NCBI RefSeq assembly: GCF_035083965.1
Contig: NC_089722.1
Coordinates: 41,124,197-41,188,196, forward strand
DNA: 64,000 bases
Source: Branchiostoma lanceolatum
Lineage: Eukaryota; Chordata; Leptocardii; Amphioxiformes; Branchiostomatidae
Direction of reading: 5' to 3'
Shown: piece after piece, positions 1 through 11,830 of the stretch
Layout of the letters: each line of letters begins with the position of its first letter
Position numbering within the stretch: the first letter of the stretch is position 1
Position numbers and translations under genes: made by a program
Notes under the pieces: model-generated
Told to the model about the DNA's origin: nothing
Databases searched by the model: none
What the model saw: only the letters and a program-made list of their open reading frames with translations

Positions 1-650
1 TTTGAGAAGGTATCGGGCCGAACGGTTGAAAACTGGTTATGGTCAAGATGCACATCTTGGAGCTGAGCCAGATTTGAGAATGGACCAAGCTGAATGTCAG
101 CTATCTGGTTGAACTGAAGGTTCAAAGCATTGAGTCGGGGAAGATTTGAAAATGCATGAGGTTGAATGTGGTTTATTCGGTTCTCAGAAAGGTATATCAA
201 TGTGAGCTGCGACAAATTTGAGAACGTACCAGACTGGATTTTAGTTAATTGGTTGTTTTCTAGTGTCAATGATAAGAGCTGGTGAAGATTTGAAAATGCA
301 TGAGGATGGATGTGGGCTAATTGGTTATCGGACAGGTCCAATGTTTGGAGATGGTTTAGATTTGTGAATATACCTGACGGAATGTTGGTTAGATTATTGT
401 TTCGTAAATTCAATTTCTCCAACTTCGTGTACCTTGAGAAGCCAGACTCGTGTAATGATTTGATGACGTTGGATTGTAAGCCGAGAAAGGTGAGTCGTGG
501 GCTTAGATCTTGCGGAACACTGCGAAGGTCGTAGCCGGAGCAGAGACATCTGGTGTACGGGTGATAACAGTAGCTGTTACAGGGTGTGGACGGTCCAGTT
601 CCCATGAAGATGATGAGCAGTAGGACCAGAAGTCTCGACATGTTCCACAT
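1..650 (-). CDS. LRR protein, N-terminal part (runs off left edge)
   Basis: An open frame on the minus strand starts at the ATG at 650-648 (a second in-frame ATG is at 641-639) and stays open to base 1, giving about 216 codons. It begins with a hydrophobic signal peptide (MSRLLVLLLIIFMGTG). A cysteine cluster (CNSYCYHPYTRCLC) follows, as in LRR N-terminal caps, and then at least six 24-residue typical LRRs with the LxxLxLxxNxLxxI pattern and phrases such as 'FSNLxQL'. A possible splice acceptor (TTTTATAG) lies just upstream of the ATG. The repeats resemble those of the gene at 12829, which points the other way, so the two are probably divergent paralogues. The C-terminal half (LRR cap, membrane segment, tail) is outside the window, so secreted or membrane-bound cannot be decided. 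LRR ectodomains usually bind ligands; the ligand is unknown. Confidence 0.85.
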   Translation of the reverse strand, partial: MWNMSRLLVLLLIIFMGTGPSTPCNSYCYHPYTRCLCSGYDLRSVPQDLSPRLTFLGLQSNVIKSLHESGFSRYTKLEKLNLRNNNLTNIPSGIFTNLNHLQTLDLSDNQLAHIHPHAFSNLHQLLSLTLENNQLTKIQSGTFSNLSQLTLIYLSENRINHIQPHAFSNLPRLNALNLQFNQIADIQLGPFSNLAQLQDVHLDHNQFSTVRPDTFS

Positions 651-1081
651 TTGCTCTATAAAAGGAAGAGAAAACGATAAAAACGCTCAACTGCAAAGTA
701 ATTTTTCTCTTCCAAATTTAGCCAAAACGGCCATGTCGGTTGTGGACAGATTGGAAATTTAGTACCCTCAAATGTACATCTGACGATACGCGTTACACAT
801 CAAGGATACCAGTGGAGACATCTGTTCCATAACAAATGCTATGGACCTTCTTAGAGTTCAACCAGATTTCCATGATATCATTGACTCAATAGATCATCGC
901 ATAATGTACATGATATTTGCACAATGACAACCCAAACCTTCCTTAAGAGATCATACATTTCATTTTTGATTGTGCAGATTAAGAACTTGTTTACAATGGC
1001 ATTCACAATGTAAATACATCGGCCTTATCCAAATCAACCTACATGCTAAAAATCATGTCTCTTCTGGAGTTATCCTCTACT
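651..1081. other. intergenic, nothing recognised
   Basis: AT-rich upstream region of the left LRR gene. I see no convincing exon, RNA gene or clear promoter motif. Confidence 0.5.
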
Positions 1082-1085
1082 TTAA

Positions 1086-1944
1086 ACCTCATCCGACCGA
1101 CATTTGTGACAAATCTGGTCCAAACGGACCCCATTTTGTTTTGCTCCTTCATATATTTCAGGTGGATTTTTTGTCAGTAGTGCACATACACTGTTTCAAT
1201 ATGGAGAATATTTTGATAAGTTCTGGTTCAATTATTATTGCCCATTATCATAATTCATACAGACAATGCGGAGAACAAGTATTTTGCTTTAAAAATCTAC
1301 AATTATACCCCCCCTATTCCAACAGCTTAGTGTCCTATCATTTCACTTAACAATAATATCACGTCCAAATGGATTCTGAGAGCATAGAATGTTACTGAAT
1401 AAGGAATATTATCATGTGAAAAATAAAGATATTATCATTTGATTATGCACCATGGTCTACCATCTAGGCACACACATACTTAATATACTCTCGTCGATAT
1501 ACATCACAAAAATCTTGTCTGCTGGCTATTTTTGTTATTATCATGATTTTTCCAAGATGAATAAAAACCGCATTTTACACTCAAATGCTCCACCTATTTT
1601 TGAAAATGTTGGTATCTTACCTTTCTACGCAAAAGTAACCTGTTGCTATAATAGCACTGTTATTAGACAGAAATCTATTTCATATTACGTACATTGTATT
1701 AGACAAATAGAATGCAAGATCATCTAGGGTTCGTTTGACCACAGCGGACAGCACGCAAACTTTAGAGTATAACTCTATACAAAAATTAGCCAATCTCGGT
1801 AAATTTATCAGAAGTTGTATATACGTAAGACATATGTACACAACTAAACCCAGAGAATGAGTTTTTCTACGACGAAAAATGTTGATTTGGCACACATTAA
1901 TACACGCCTGGGGTCCAAACGGACCCCATACGGTGGGATGAGGG
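1086..1944. mobile_element. candidate TTAA-flanked non-autonomous DNA transposon
   Basis: The interval is bounded by TTAA at 1082-1085 and 1945-1948. Its ends are imperfect inverted repeats: ACCTCATCCGACCG on the left, and ACCCTCATCCCACCG when the right end is read in reverse. A near-perfect hairpin (TGGGGTCC, loop AAAC, GGACCCCA) sits near the right end at 1909-1928, and a similar GGTCCAAACGGACCCC lies near the left end at about 1118-1134. TTAA duplications are typical of the piggyBac and Kolobok groups. No transposase is visible. The assignment rests on one copy. Confidence 0.4.
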
Positions 1945-2195
1945 TTAATGTCCTCAAACACCCCTGCAGTCAATAAATAGCTGCTGCCGCTATGGGGACC
2001 AAACCTCTACCACTTGTCCCTGTCACCGAACAATCATGAACATAACATGTCCAGGATGGAAGGTGTGAAACGTACCCCCAAAAGACTAGAGGGACAAAAA
2101 ATCTAAACATTTCATTGAAAGGCCAAGAGTTTGCTGCATATGAATTTCCATCATAATCAGTCAAAATCTTCTTTAAGTTCTGCTGTTCGGGAACC

Positions 2196-2336
2196 ATGCG
2201 CGCGCGCACGCACGCACACACACACACAAAAAAAACGCACGCACACACACACACACGACAACGCACACACACACGTACACGCACACGTTCACGCACACGC
2301 ACGCACACGGAAGCACACACACTCGCGCGCGCGCGC
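2196..2336. repeat. CA/CG-rich dinucleotide microsatellite
   Basis: Alternating purine-pyrimidine tract of CACA and CGCG runs, about 140 bp. Open frames across it are low-complexity artefacts. Confidence 0.9.
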
Positions 2337-2489
2337 TACTCCTTGTTGAAGGTAACCATATAGTCTAGGTACGGTATTCACAAATACCTAAGTCAAGAAA
2401 TTCTATATACAAGCCTTACAGTTGTTTGCTGTGTCGTGTCAGGGGTTTGTATGCATTCGCGGTAAGGTTATGTTATCGGTTACGCCAGC

Positions 2490-4400
2490 TGTAAAGTGGC
2501 TGTATGTATGTCGAGATCATAAGTCGAGAGAACTTTGACGGATCTTGCTGATTTTTGGTAGGTAAGTGGCGGTTGTATAAACGAAGGTCAATTTCGAAAA
2601 TGGTTTATCTGGCGTTTTTCTAAAGTGGACTTTTTTTGTTAGTGTGTTTGTATGTAGACAACATAACTCGACGTATTGATGATGGATCTGCATGATTTTT
2701 GGTGGGTACGTAGAGATTGTGAAAACAAAGCTCAAGTTCAAAAATGGGTCACCTGGCATTTTCCTGCGGTACTGCAGTGGGCTGTTTATGTATGCGTGTT
2801 TGTTTGTTGACAGGATAACTCGAGAAGCTGTTGATGGTTGTGCATGATATTTAGTGAATAGGTAGATTTATTAAAGGGGAAGGTCAAGTTCGATGATGGG
2901 CCTCCTAGCGGGTACTTTAGGTACTGCAGTGTAGCTTCAAAGTTTGAGGTCGAATTTTCTGCAAGTGCTACGGTCATGATTTTTGTGTGGTAGATAGTCC
3001 ATGCCACAAGTGAGTTGTGCACGTTTGGGCCCTCTAGCGGCTTGTTTGGAGCTGCAGCGGGTGTTTTTAATTTATTTGTTTTGACCTTTGGACATGAATA
3101 ACTAGACTTATGGTCAACGGATCGTCTTGATTTATGGTATGTAGATAGCTCGATTAATGATTTACATAATTGAATATTCATTATGCAAATCAGGAGCTTA
3201 TTTGCATAATTAGCAAGGAAAGTTTATAAATCTGCTGCCTTTCAAAATAGGACTCTCAAACATGTGACATATATAGCTGAAAAAGAGAGAGGTATCGATA
3301 GATACCAATAATGCTAATAGCTACCTATTTTGCATAATCAATGAGAAAATACTAATTGAAAATACCACAATAGTAAATGATTGGAATTTCATTCTTGTAT
3401 CATTAGGAAGCTAAGTAAAGGTGAACAATATCAGACAAAAATCATGCATGACAAGGCCTCATTAACATAATTTATAAAGAAATGTCTACAATTCCCTTTC
3501 AATTTGCTATTTTTAAGTCTATATATTCAGGTTAAATTGCAACGACTGGTGACCTAGTTTACCGGAGCAGGCTCCCTGTGAGACGTCCCTGGAGGACACA
3601 TGTGATACTTTACTTGCCTGGTGCAGGGCTCTGTTTTGACACAGCAGCCTTACGATCTAACGCTCTCCCTGTTGGAAGGTATAGGTTTGATAAAAACTGA
3701 TTGATATGTCGACTATGAAAATAAGGGCATAATTGAAGCAAATACATTGCCAACAAATTGCCTTATTTTCTGTAGTAAAGATGAAAGTTATGATACCAAT
3801 TAAGCAAAAATATTCTTACAGTGATTATTTTTATAACTCTTGGGAGAACTCGTGAAGGTATAGGTATGGGTTTGTTTTAAACTTTGAAAGAGAATACTAG
3901 TAACTCAAGAAGGTGATGACGGATCGTCATGATTTGTAAGGATGTACATAGTTTGAGTGATGATTTACATGATCGTATAAGAATCATGCAAATCAGGATC
4001 TGTGATGTGAAAAAGTATACAAACCCTTGTATTCCATTGTAGTCAAACACGTGACATGTAACTGAGAAAGAGAGGAATATTGATAGATATCAATTATGCA
4101 AACGAATACCTAATTCCAGAGTGGTAAATGATGGGAGATAATCAAATGTGGCGTTTGGGAGATAATCAAATGTGGACGTTATCAGACATAAATCATGATG
4201 GCCTCATTTACAAAATAAATATATGAGGAAATGCTACAATGGCCCTCTTTTCTATGATTTTACTTTAATGCTGTGTTTTGTGTAGAGAAAAGGATCACTT
4301 GAAATTCATGCAATCGAGGACCTTATTTACATACTGAGTGATAAGCATTCACTCGAAAAGGCTAACATCAGTCGGCGAAGGTATGAGGTCGTGGAGCTCT
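2490..4400 (+). repeat. interspersed repeat, internally tandem
   Basis: Diverged units of about 135-190 bp share the phrases 'ATAACTCGAGAAG', 'GGATCTGCATGAT', 'GAAGGTCAAGTTCGA' and 'GTACTGCAG'. The same family recurs at 15755-17265 (inside the transposon in the LRR receptor gene), at 52575-52770 and at 63470-63690. A block with 'ATGCAAATCAGGA' and 'GAGAAAGAGAGG' occurs twice here (about 3090-3310 and 3900-4090). No protein is encoded. It looks like an abundant non-autonomous element. Confidence 0.6.
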
Positions 4401-4789
4401 AGTTTTATCTGCTTCCCCCAAGCTACACGGAACCTGTAAGTTAGATCATACTGTTATGTTCTGTCAACAAAACATGAATATTGATTCTGTGCATGCAGTA
4501 GACATCTGTGTGTTCTCTTACGACCTGTTCACCTGCTAGTCTTTGTAACACAAACTCTCACTGTTCAGAGCTTAATGGAACCCGTTGTGGCCGATTTCAA
4601 AACGGAGAAATGCCCATTGGAGCCTGGATTCTTCGTCACTATAACCATCAGCTCAAAAGAAGCTCATAATTATCTTTTACATGTATACAGTGAAAGACAT
4701 CACAGCCTACGACAACACGGTAACCGACAGTTCCAAGTCTGAAATGGTCCATTGTTAGCATATACACGTGTACATAGATTAAAGGATTG

Positions 4790-5775
4790 GGATGTCCACA
4801 TTTTCAAGAGCTGACCCACACCCTGATAGATACCATTAAATCTTCACACGTAACATGATCTGGTCTACATGTGCACTATGGAGCAAGCTTTACTCACATC
4901 GCTTATAGCTCAGATAAGAAGAAAACTTCACAACGATTACACGGGTACTTAACACTGGGTGGCATACTCTAGCGAGACCGGCAGAGAGTTTGCTCGGCAG
5001 CCCTTGCACTTATGCCCGCCGACCTCGACAACCGCTCCGGGGAGTTGCCAGCCAACGCTACTCCTAGGCTGACAAGTCCCCTGCAGCGCTGCTCTAGTCA
5101 TAACTGCTAGGGCGCCGCCGAACAACTTCTCTGCTGGCCACGCTAGAGTCTGGCACCGAGGGAAACAGGCACTTTGAATAGATTCAGTACTTGATGCCGA
5201 GAAAAGCAATAACAACAACAAAACAAAACAAAAAAACAGGCCGATCCCGACTGTCCATCACAAATTGCAGATCAACCAAAAAAAGTAGACTCGGGCTGGA
5301 AATGTCCACAGTTTCAAGAGCTGACCAACACCCTGATAGTTACAATTAAATCTCCACGTAACATGATCGTGTCTACATATGCGCAATGGAGCAAGTACCA
5401 TCAGTCATACCTCAGATGAAAAGGAAACTTGCAGTTACATGGGTGCCGGACTCTTGCGGGACCGGCAGAGAATTTGCTCGGCGCAGCCCTTGCACTTATG
5501 CCCGCCGACCTCGACCAGCGCTCCGGGGGAGTTGCCAGCCAACGCTAGCGCTACTCCTAGGCTGACAAGTCCCCTGCAGCGCTGTTCTGGGCATAACTGC
5601 TGGGGCGCCGCCGAACAAATTCTCTGCTGGCCACGCTAGATTCTGGCACCGAGGGTAACAGGTACTTTGACTAGATTCAGTACTTGATGCTAAAAAAAAC
5701 CCAGGCCAATCCCGACCGTCCATCACAAATTGCAGATCAACCAAAAAAAGTAGACTCTGGCTGGAAATTTTTGGC
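4790..5775 (+). repeat. two-unit direct tandem duplication (~0.5 kb each)
   Basis: The unit at about 4795-5305 is repeated at about 5306-5775. Shared landmarks include 'CAAGAGCTGACC', 'CTTGCACTTATGCCCGCCG', 'TCCTAGGCTGACAAGTCCC' and a final 'GCTGGAAAT'. The GC-rich cores contain small open frames in both strands (for example 5379-5639), but the two copies do not conserve one frame. I see no gene. Confidence 0.75.
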
Positions 5776-6429
5776 AAGGCCCACACGGGCTTTATATAGC
5801 TAGCCCTACGGCACCAGGTCCAACATGCCCCCGAGGAGCTTTGCCTTAATCCCCCTGGAAGGCCATTTAGCCACAGGGCTGTTCATTGAATTCAGTCAGA
5901 GAAGACCACCGGGTGGGTCTAGATGGCCAGGCGGGGATAGAAGCTCACAGTGCCGAGGATTCCCAGCCTAAGCCCCGGTATTCAGGTTAAGAAAATAGCA
6001 GCTACATTTCTGTCAAATGTTGGCCTGATCTTCTCTTGCTCAAAACTAGTCTTTTTCTTTTCAGCTTACACGGACCAACCTTATACTACAAAAATGAAAA
6101 TGTAGACTAACCTGTCTTAGGTCTGTTGGGCTTTAGCCTTGACAAGTTAGCACTGATCGTCGAACAGAGAAACGCTTGGTGGGTGAAAACGCACACGGCC
6201 TCCGACCACAGCGTCTCGGATTAGAGCACGCACCACTTGGAGTGTGAACAGGCCGAGGTCGGTTTATTCGACTCGCTATTTGGACCACGAACGTGATGCT
6301 GCTGGTCCAAATATTAGCCTGAGTTTAGGGCAATTTCTATATTCTGCTGCCACTCTACCGAGCACACCTGTAAATATGGGACTGTCTCCGCCAAGACTGA
6401 GGCTGCAGGTCTGCTGGTAGGCGTGTTAG
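5776..6429. other. intergenic, nothing recognised
   Basis: Moderately GC-rich single-copy sequence with no exon, RNA gene or transposon end that I recognise. Confidence 0.5.
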
Positions 6430-7990
6430 TGTAAGGTGGGGCTTCGCTCCGTCCAGACAAATATCGTCGGCAAAGCCCCACTAAAGGTCGCACATCAAAT
6501 AAAGGATCACCAAGATGCATTGGTCCTTTGGACGCCAGACAAATATCGTCTGCAAAGCACGACTTAAGGATCCACATCGAACAACGGATTACCAAGATGC
6601 CTTGGTCCGTTGGACGCCTGACTTTGTACGAGTGCTTTAAAGTAACAACTTCGCTGTAAACAACGTGGCTTCAGAAAGGAAATGGATGTTTGCCGTTGTC
6701 GTCTTTATGTTTCGTATTATCTTGCCGGCTTCGCTGATAGGAGTAAAAGTCTACAGTGGAGACTTAGTCTGCAAAGCTCCGGTCTCAGGTTGTACATGCA
6801 ATCGAGGATTGATAACATACCTCGGGTTTATTTGTCATGCTCTTTTAACGGGGGTTTTAAACTGTAAACATCGGATTTCTGTGACAGCCGTCTCATGTTT
6901 TTCATGATCTTGCTTTCTGATTGGTCAAAAGTGTAGAGTTGGGCTATATCTTTTAATACTATCTAATCCTGCAAAGAACGATTCACAAGTTTAACATCAA
7001 ACTGAGTATTGCCAACACGCCCAGTGTGTACTGATCATACTCTTTGTACTGATATGTTTTTTTCGATCCTTCGCTGTACATTGTGTCTACAATGACGGGA
7101 TTTCTAACTTTCTGTTTTTCATAATCTTCCTCCCATCGCTGATTGGTGAAAAGTCTAGTGTGGAGCAATGGCTCCTTAAGCCTAGTTTAGCCTGCAACGC
7201 GCCGGTCAGAAGTTTACAACAAATGGAGGGTTAGCAACAAACATTGGGTCTTCTGATCATGCTCTTTGAACTGGTGTTTTCAATCTCATCTCTTTTCGCT
7301 GTAAACATCTTGTCTACAATGACGGCTTCCTTTATGTTTTTAACAAGCTCGCTGGCTTTGCTGACTAGTCGGCCGATATCTTTTAATACTATTTAAGCCT
7401 TCAAAGAACAATTGACAAGTTTTACATGAAATAGAGGATTGCCAACAAACCTTGCGTCTACTGGTCATGTTCTTTGTACTGTTCTTTTTTTAATCCCTCG
7501 CTGTGAATTGTATCTGCGTGGTGACCTCTGACGATCGATTTTCTGTTTTTCACAATCTTTCTCCCATCGCCGATTGGTGAAAAGTCTAGTGTGGAGTTAT
7601 GATCTTTTATAAAGCCTAGTTTAGCCCGGAAAGCTACAGTCAGAAGTTTTACATCAAATGGAGGATTAACAACAAACATAGGGTCTACTGCTTTGCTGGT
7701 GTTTTCAAAGCCTCCCTTGCGATTTAAACATAGTGGGTACAAGGAGGGGATTTCTGTGACGCTCGCCGAATAATTTCCATAATCGTGGCTGCTTTGCTGA
7801 CAAGTCTAGAATGGGGTATACCGTGTAATACTACTTAAGCCTGTAAATCACAATGCACAAGTTTTACATCAATGGGGGATTGCCCGCTAGCAAACCTTCA
7901 GTCTATTGATCGTGCACTTTGTACTGGTGTTTCAATCTATACCTTTCGCTGTAAACATTGTGGCTAAAATGACTTCTGTAGCGACCGTCT
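6430..7990 (+). repeat. diverged tandem array, units ~90-230 bp
   Basis: Seven or so degenerate units share, in order, 'TTCGCTGTAAACAT', 'GTGTCTACAATGACGG', 'GCTGATTGGTGAAAAGTCTA', 'GCCTGCAAAG', and 'ACATCAAATGGAGGATT' followed by 'CTTTGTACTGGTGTTT'. Shorter related units with 'AGACAAATATCGTC' and 'CCAAGATGC' precede them at about 6450-6620. Short frames occur (for example 6665-6907) but are not conserved between units. The nature of the array is unknown. Confidence 0.6.
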
Positions 7991-8437
7991 TTATCAGTGT
8001 TCTCGACAGGCCATTTCAGTATAGGGGGTCCCTATGCTATGACTTGGAACCCCTATGCTGTGACCTGGACCCCTGTGTTTCAACCAGCATAGGGGTGTTT
8101 CTGGGGAGAAGCTTGTGAATCTTATAAAAAGTTAATACTTGACTTTAGAATGAGGCTGTGACAGAGGAAAAGTTTACTTCACAAAATTCATCCCTCAAAA
8201 TGTAGGAATAGTGTCTCATTGCATTGCCATGGGTAACGAATTTTAAGATTTTGCGGGGGAAGATTCCGGACTCCCAACCGTTACCATGTCTTTGGCAAAG
8301 TTTGTCGCCTGTACCTGACCCCTACGTTGTGATAAAATCCTGGTGAGAATACTGTTTTTTGGCTTGCTTTGCTGGTCGGTGAAAGTCGGGGCATGGCTCA
8401 TCCAAACGAATGTACTGTGTGTATACTGTGTTTATTT
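7991..8437. other. intergenic with short inverted repeats
   Basis: Contains clustered copies of 'CCCCTATGCTGTGACCTGG' and its near-complement 'AGCATAGGGG' between about 8010 and 8110. Otherwise nothing is recognised. Confidence 0.4.
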
Positions 8438-8600
8438 TTGATTTGATTTGATTTATTCGCACATATTAAAATCATTTTTCAGTACATAATGGAACAAGAA
8501 AATATACGTGCTGGGGGAAGAAAAAAGCCATAGTAGCTTATACAAGGTCTTCCCCCATCTAAATTAACGAAAAAATAACATAAATCTAACAATTAATAAC
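8438..8600 (-). mobile_element. possible 3' end of a non-LTR retrotransposon
   Basis: Read on the minus strand, the segment ends in a short repeated tail (plus-strand TTTGATTTGATTTGATTT at about 8438-8455). It carries a long-range hairpin pairing 'GGGGGAAG' with 'CTTCCCCC' (about 8514-8562). LINE families of the CR1/L2 type often end in short tandem repeats. There is no coding sequence, so this is an inference from the end structure only. Confidence 0.35.
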
Positions 8601-8921
8601 ATAATTATAGTAGTAAATGATAACAATAACAAATAAGACAATAATAATAGTAACAGAATACTGACAAAATAGTAATTGGTTGCAGATAAAGATATTGATA
8701 AATGATACTACACTGTAAAATACATGTTACTTTTCACAGATTGCTATACATTGTACTGTATTAATATATATACAGTGGATCATCATCATTGATATATATT
8801 GTTTGTATCAATATACATATATACCTAGTAGTCTACATATAATACACTGTAAAATACAGAAGGAAATTGTATTAACCTTAAGACATTAAGTCACACCTTT
8901 CGTGTATAAAGAAGTTCTTAC

Positions 8922-8990
8922 CTCCTTCTTTTCCTATATCTGGTCACTCCAGGCACCTATAACATGCTTCTTGTGCTGCTCAGATTCAAT
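8922..8990 (-). pseudogene. decayed copy of TCHP exon 5 (copy A)
   Basis: Same length (69 bp) as the real exon at 31649-31717 and flanked by matching splice sites (acceptor CTTAG, donor GTAAG). Reading it in the exon frame gives [18 protein letters not shown] followed by a TAG stop, where the real exon has a valine-glutamate continuation. No other TCHP exon lies nearby, so it cannot contribute to a functional protein. Confidence 0.85.
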
Positions 8991-10289
8991 CTAAGACATG
9001 AGGAGAAATCTTAAAGAGGGAGGTTCCACTATAAAACCACCCAATAAATTCGGCTAGTGTAAACTGTCTGGGCTCAGTCCACCACTGACTGGCATGCCGT
9101 GCACATGGGTGCCGGGGCTGGGCTAAGACACAGTAGAGTACGAAGTAGTTACTCTTCAATACACTTTGAAATTCAAAAACAATAGATGCAAGTTTCAGTT
9201 TTTCACATAAAAATCGACTAAGTATGCTTCCTCTAAACAGGCAGACTATATAGTAAAGGCCAGCCTGGTAGGGAAACATAGTCTGATGGTGACTGTAGCA
9301 GTGATTCTGGTCTTGCAGATTGATGACAGCAGTTCTTATATGAGAACAAGACACCGACTAACTTTTATCAATGATATTGCATTTCTAGATCTGTAACTCA
9401 GGCAAGTACAGAGCAAGATTGCACTGAATTCAAAATAATGGAAAACCTGGTCAACGCTTTGTATCAATTGATCTTTGACGTCAATATCAAGCTTGAGGAA
9501 AGTACTGTATGCAATATTTAGCCTTGCCGTAACTTTCTGGGGCCTTTTACATGGTTTGACAACGTTTTTTTAAACTAGTGGAAAACAACTCCATACCAAT
9601 TTTCAAACTAAAACAGTAAATAATATGCAAATATCTTTCTGTTTTGTGTGGTGATGCAAGGCCTTTGTTTTCTGGCTGTAGACAGGGCTGGACTCCCATG
9701 GCTCTTAATTAGTTAATGTGATCTAGGGGTCAATTCAGCTTTCAAAGTCCTGGCAGAGGACAGCAGGGAGCATCTACATTGGTTTATGGTTATGGTTGTT
9801 CCCAGGGAACGACTTGTCCCAGTTTAAGACATTTTATGTCAAACCGCATCATATCACTAGTCCTTCACATCACCTGTACTGCATCCGTTAGAAATTTCAC
9901 AATGTATTCTGCTGCTTAAAAGGATGTATTATGTACGCATTTAATTTCTAATGAATGATGACTCTTTTTAGAGGCATAATGCTGACAATAACAGCAACTT
10001 TAAAAGCACATAATACTGCCTACTGTCTCCATTTTGTCCGTGTCAAAGCAGCACATATCGTTTTGTCGGAATAATTAAGGAACAAAGTATCAAAATCGAC
10101 CTGAGATGTCAAATATGTCAGAAAACTAAAAGGAACAGACACGCAGTTTTTGATATCTCTGATTTCGAACTACCATATTGTCTTATAGTTGACACAAGTT
10201 TATTTAAAGTTGATGCAAAACCTTCATTGTCCGGTGCTTAGGTTACCATGTGATCTGTATAACTGCAATACTATATACATACAGTAGGC

Positions 10290-10600
10290 GGCAAGAATAA
10301 CGGTAAGATGGTCTTGTGTTTAGGTTTCTTGATGAAATGTTATGGATTCGAACCCCTGGCCCCAATGCTGTGCCCTCTAGATAGGCAGTTTACACCTTAA
10401 TTTCTTTACTCGACTCAGGTGAAAACGAGTAAGAACGTCCTCTTGGATGGGAGAGATAAAGCTGGAGGCCCCGTGTTTGAGGAGAACCACACCTTGAGCA
10501 CATATAAGATCTCACCGCACTTAAAGAAAAGAGTATAGGTATCCATCCCGGTGTGAGTGAATTGAATCTTACAGTCGTGTTTAAATGAACGGTGCACATG
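10290..10600 (+). mobile_element. tRNA-derived SINE copy
   Basis: Contains a degenerate polymerase III B-box-like 'GGATTCGAACCCC', then the family body ('CAATGCTGTGCCC', 'AGGCAGTTTACACC', 'CTCAGGTGAAAACGAGT', 'GAGGAGAACCACACC', 'CGGTGTGAGTG'). Relatives occur at 22990-23270, 31395-31640, 43435-45700 (split), 51283-51560 and 58785-58935, all in the same orientation. Confidence 0.6.
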
Positions 10601-10924
10601 TATACTTGATAGGTAAAGATGAATAAAGATTTATTTTGCACTTATTTTGACAAAAAATGTTAGCTTCCAGACCTTTGTTCTCCCAAAAAACTCATGGGCT
10701 CACCCGAAACAGTTGATTATGCATGCTGAATTATATATATGCAAATGCCTTTTTCTGAGAAGGCGAGTCAACCACATATTAGGAGGTACAAGACATATTA
10801 ATGTGTTACCACCCAAACCTTAAATCCATGGAAACAATTTAATCTAGCAGAAAATATGCTAAAAGTCAAAAATGTCCTCGCTAGTCTCCCCCAAAGGTTT
10901 TGGAGGTATTGTAGATTCCGAAAT

Positions 10925-11830
10925 AAAACAGGTCCTGGAGTAAACAACGTGCTTTAGTATCAATATTCAAAGATCTAGGGTCAGACAATTAAGATAACCA
11001 TATAAACAAGACTGAGCTAAATCTGTTTGCCACACCCTGTTACTGCTCAGCTGCTGAAGCACGCATCCACAAGCACAGCAGCAACAAGAGGACAGAAAAT
11101 CCTTCACGACTTCCTCGCCCAGAAAGTGCCAACCGATGACGTTCCTGGCTAGACAAGTTTGAAAAACTTGAAAGGTAAGTCGTCTCTGTAAACAGAATTG
11201 GCACATTACTCATTTTGAGGTGATGATGAATCGGGCGATGCAATTATTTTGGAGTTTAAGCAGCGAATCCTTTCACATCGGAAAAATCCCATATCTCGAG
11301 GGTCAAGTCTGATGGGGGAGACTAAGAATTACCAAATGTGATTCAGCCTTAACTTGTAAACCAACATATTGAAATAAAACGTGCATTAGGTACTTAGATG
11401 CAGGTATTTCTAAAGTCTTAGTATATTTTTCACATACTGACCTGCACCAGGGTTAGAATAAGGCTGAATTGAAGATGAGTAAAAGGATGTGAAACTGCCA
11501 AACGTTAGATTCCCAAATCATCGATATCATGATATAAAAGGCAATACAAAAAGTTATACGTCGATAACATTACAATCTTTTCGTTAATTTTCACACATAG
11601 GCTTTAAAAGTTTAAACTACACATTTTAGAGAAAAACGGGCCATAGAGTAAACAACATGCTTAAGTATTAATATTCAAATATCTAGGCTCAGACAATTAA
11701 AGTAACAATATGATTATTGAATAATGCTGATGATATGTAAGTGAGCTGCACGGACGATTCAATTCAGTTTGAGCACCGAATCCTTTAGTTTGGATTAAGT
11801 AATAGACTATTCGCTATCTGGGAGGTCCAG
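10925..11830 (+). repeat. direct duplication, units ~0.7 kb apart
   Basis: 'AGTAAACAACGTGCTTTAGT', 'CAATATTCAAAGATCTAGGG' and 'TCAGACAATTAA' at about 10938-11000 recur with small changes at about 11647-11705. Each is followed later by 'GAATCCTTT'. No coding potential is recognised. Confidence 0.55.

Larger units (their letters stand above)
8700..10640 (+). repeat. segmental copy A of the TCHP exon-5 region
   Basis: This block aligns by eye with 21660-23270 (copy B), and its centre aligns with 31290-31900 around the real TCHP exon 5. Shared landmarks are 'ACCTTAAGACATTAAGTCACACC', the exon-5 copy, 'GAGAAATCTTAA', 'TGTACTGCATCCG', 'AGAAATTTCACAATG', 'TCTGATTTCGA', and a terminal SINE. About 0.85 kb (roughly 9012-9870) is present here and absent from copy B. 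All three blocks share the same orientation. Confidence 0.75.
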
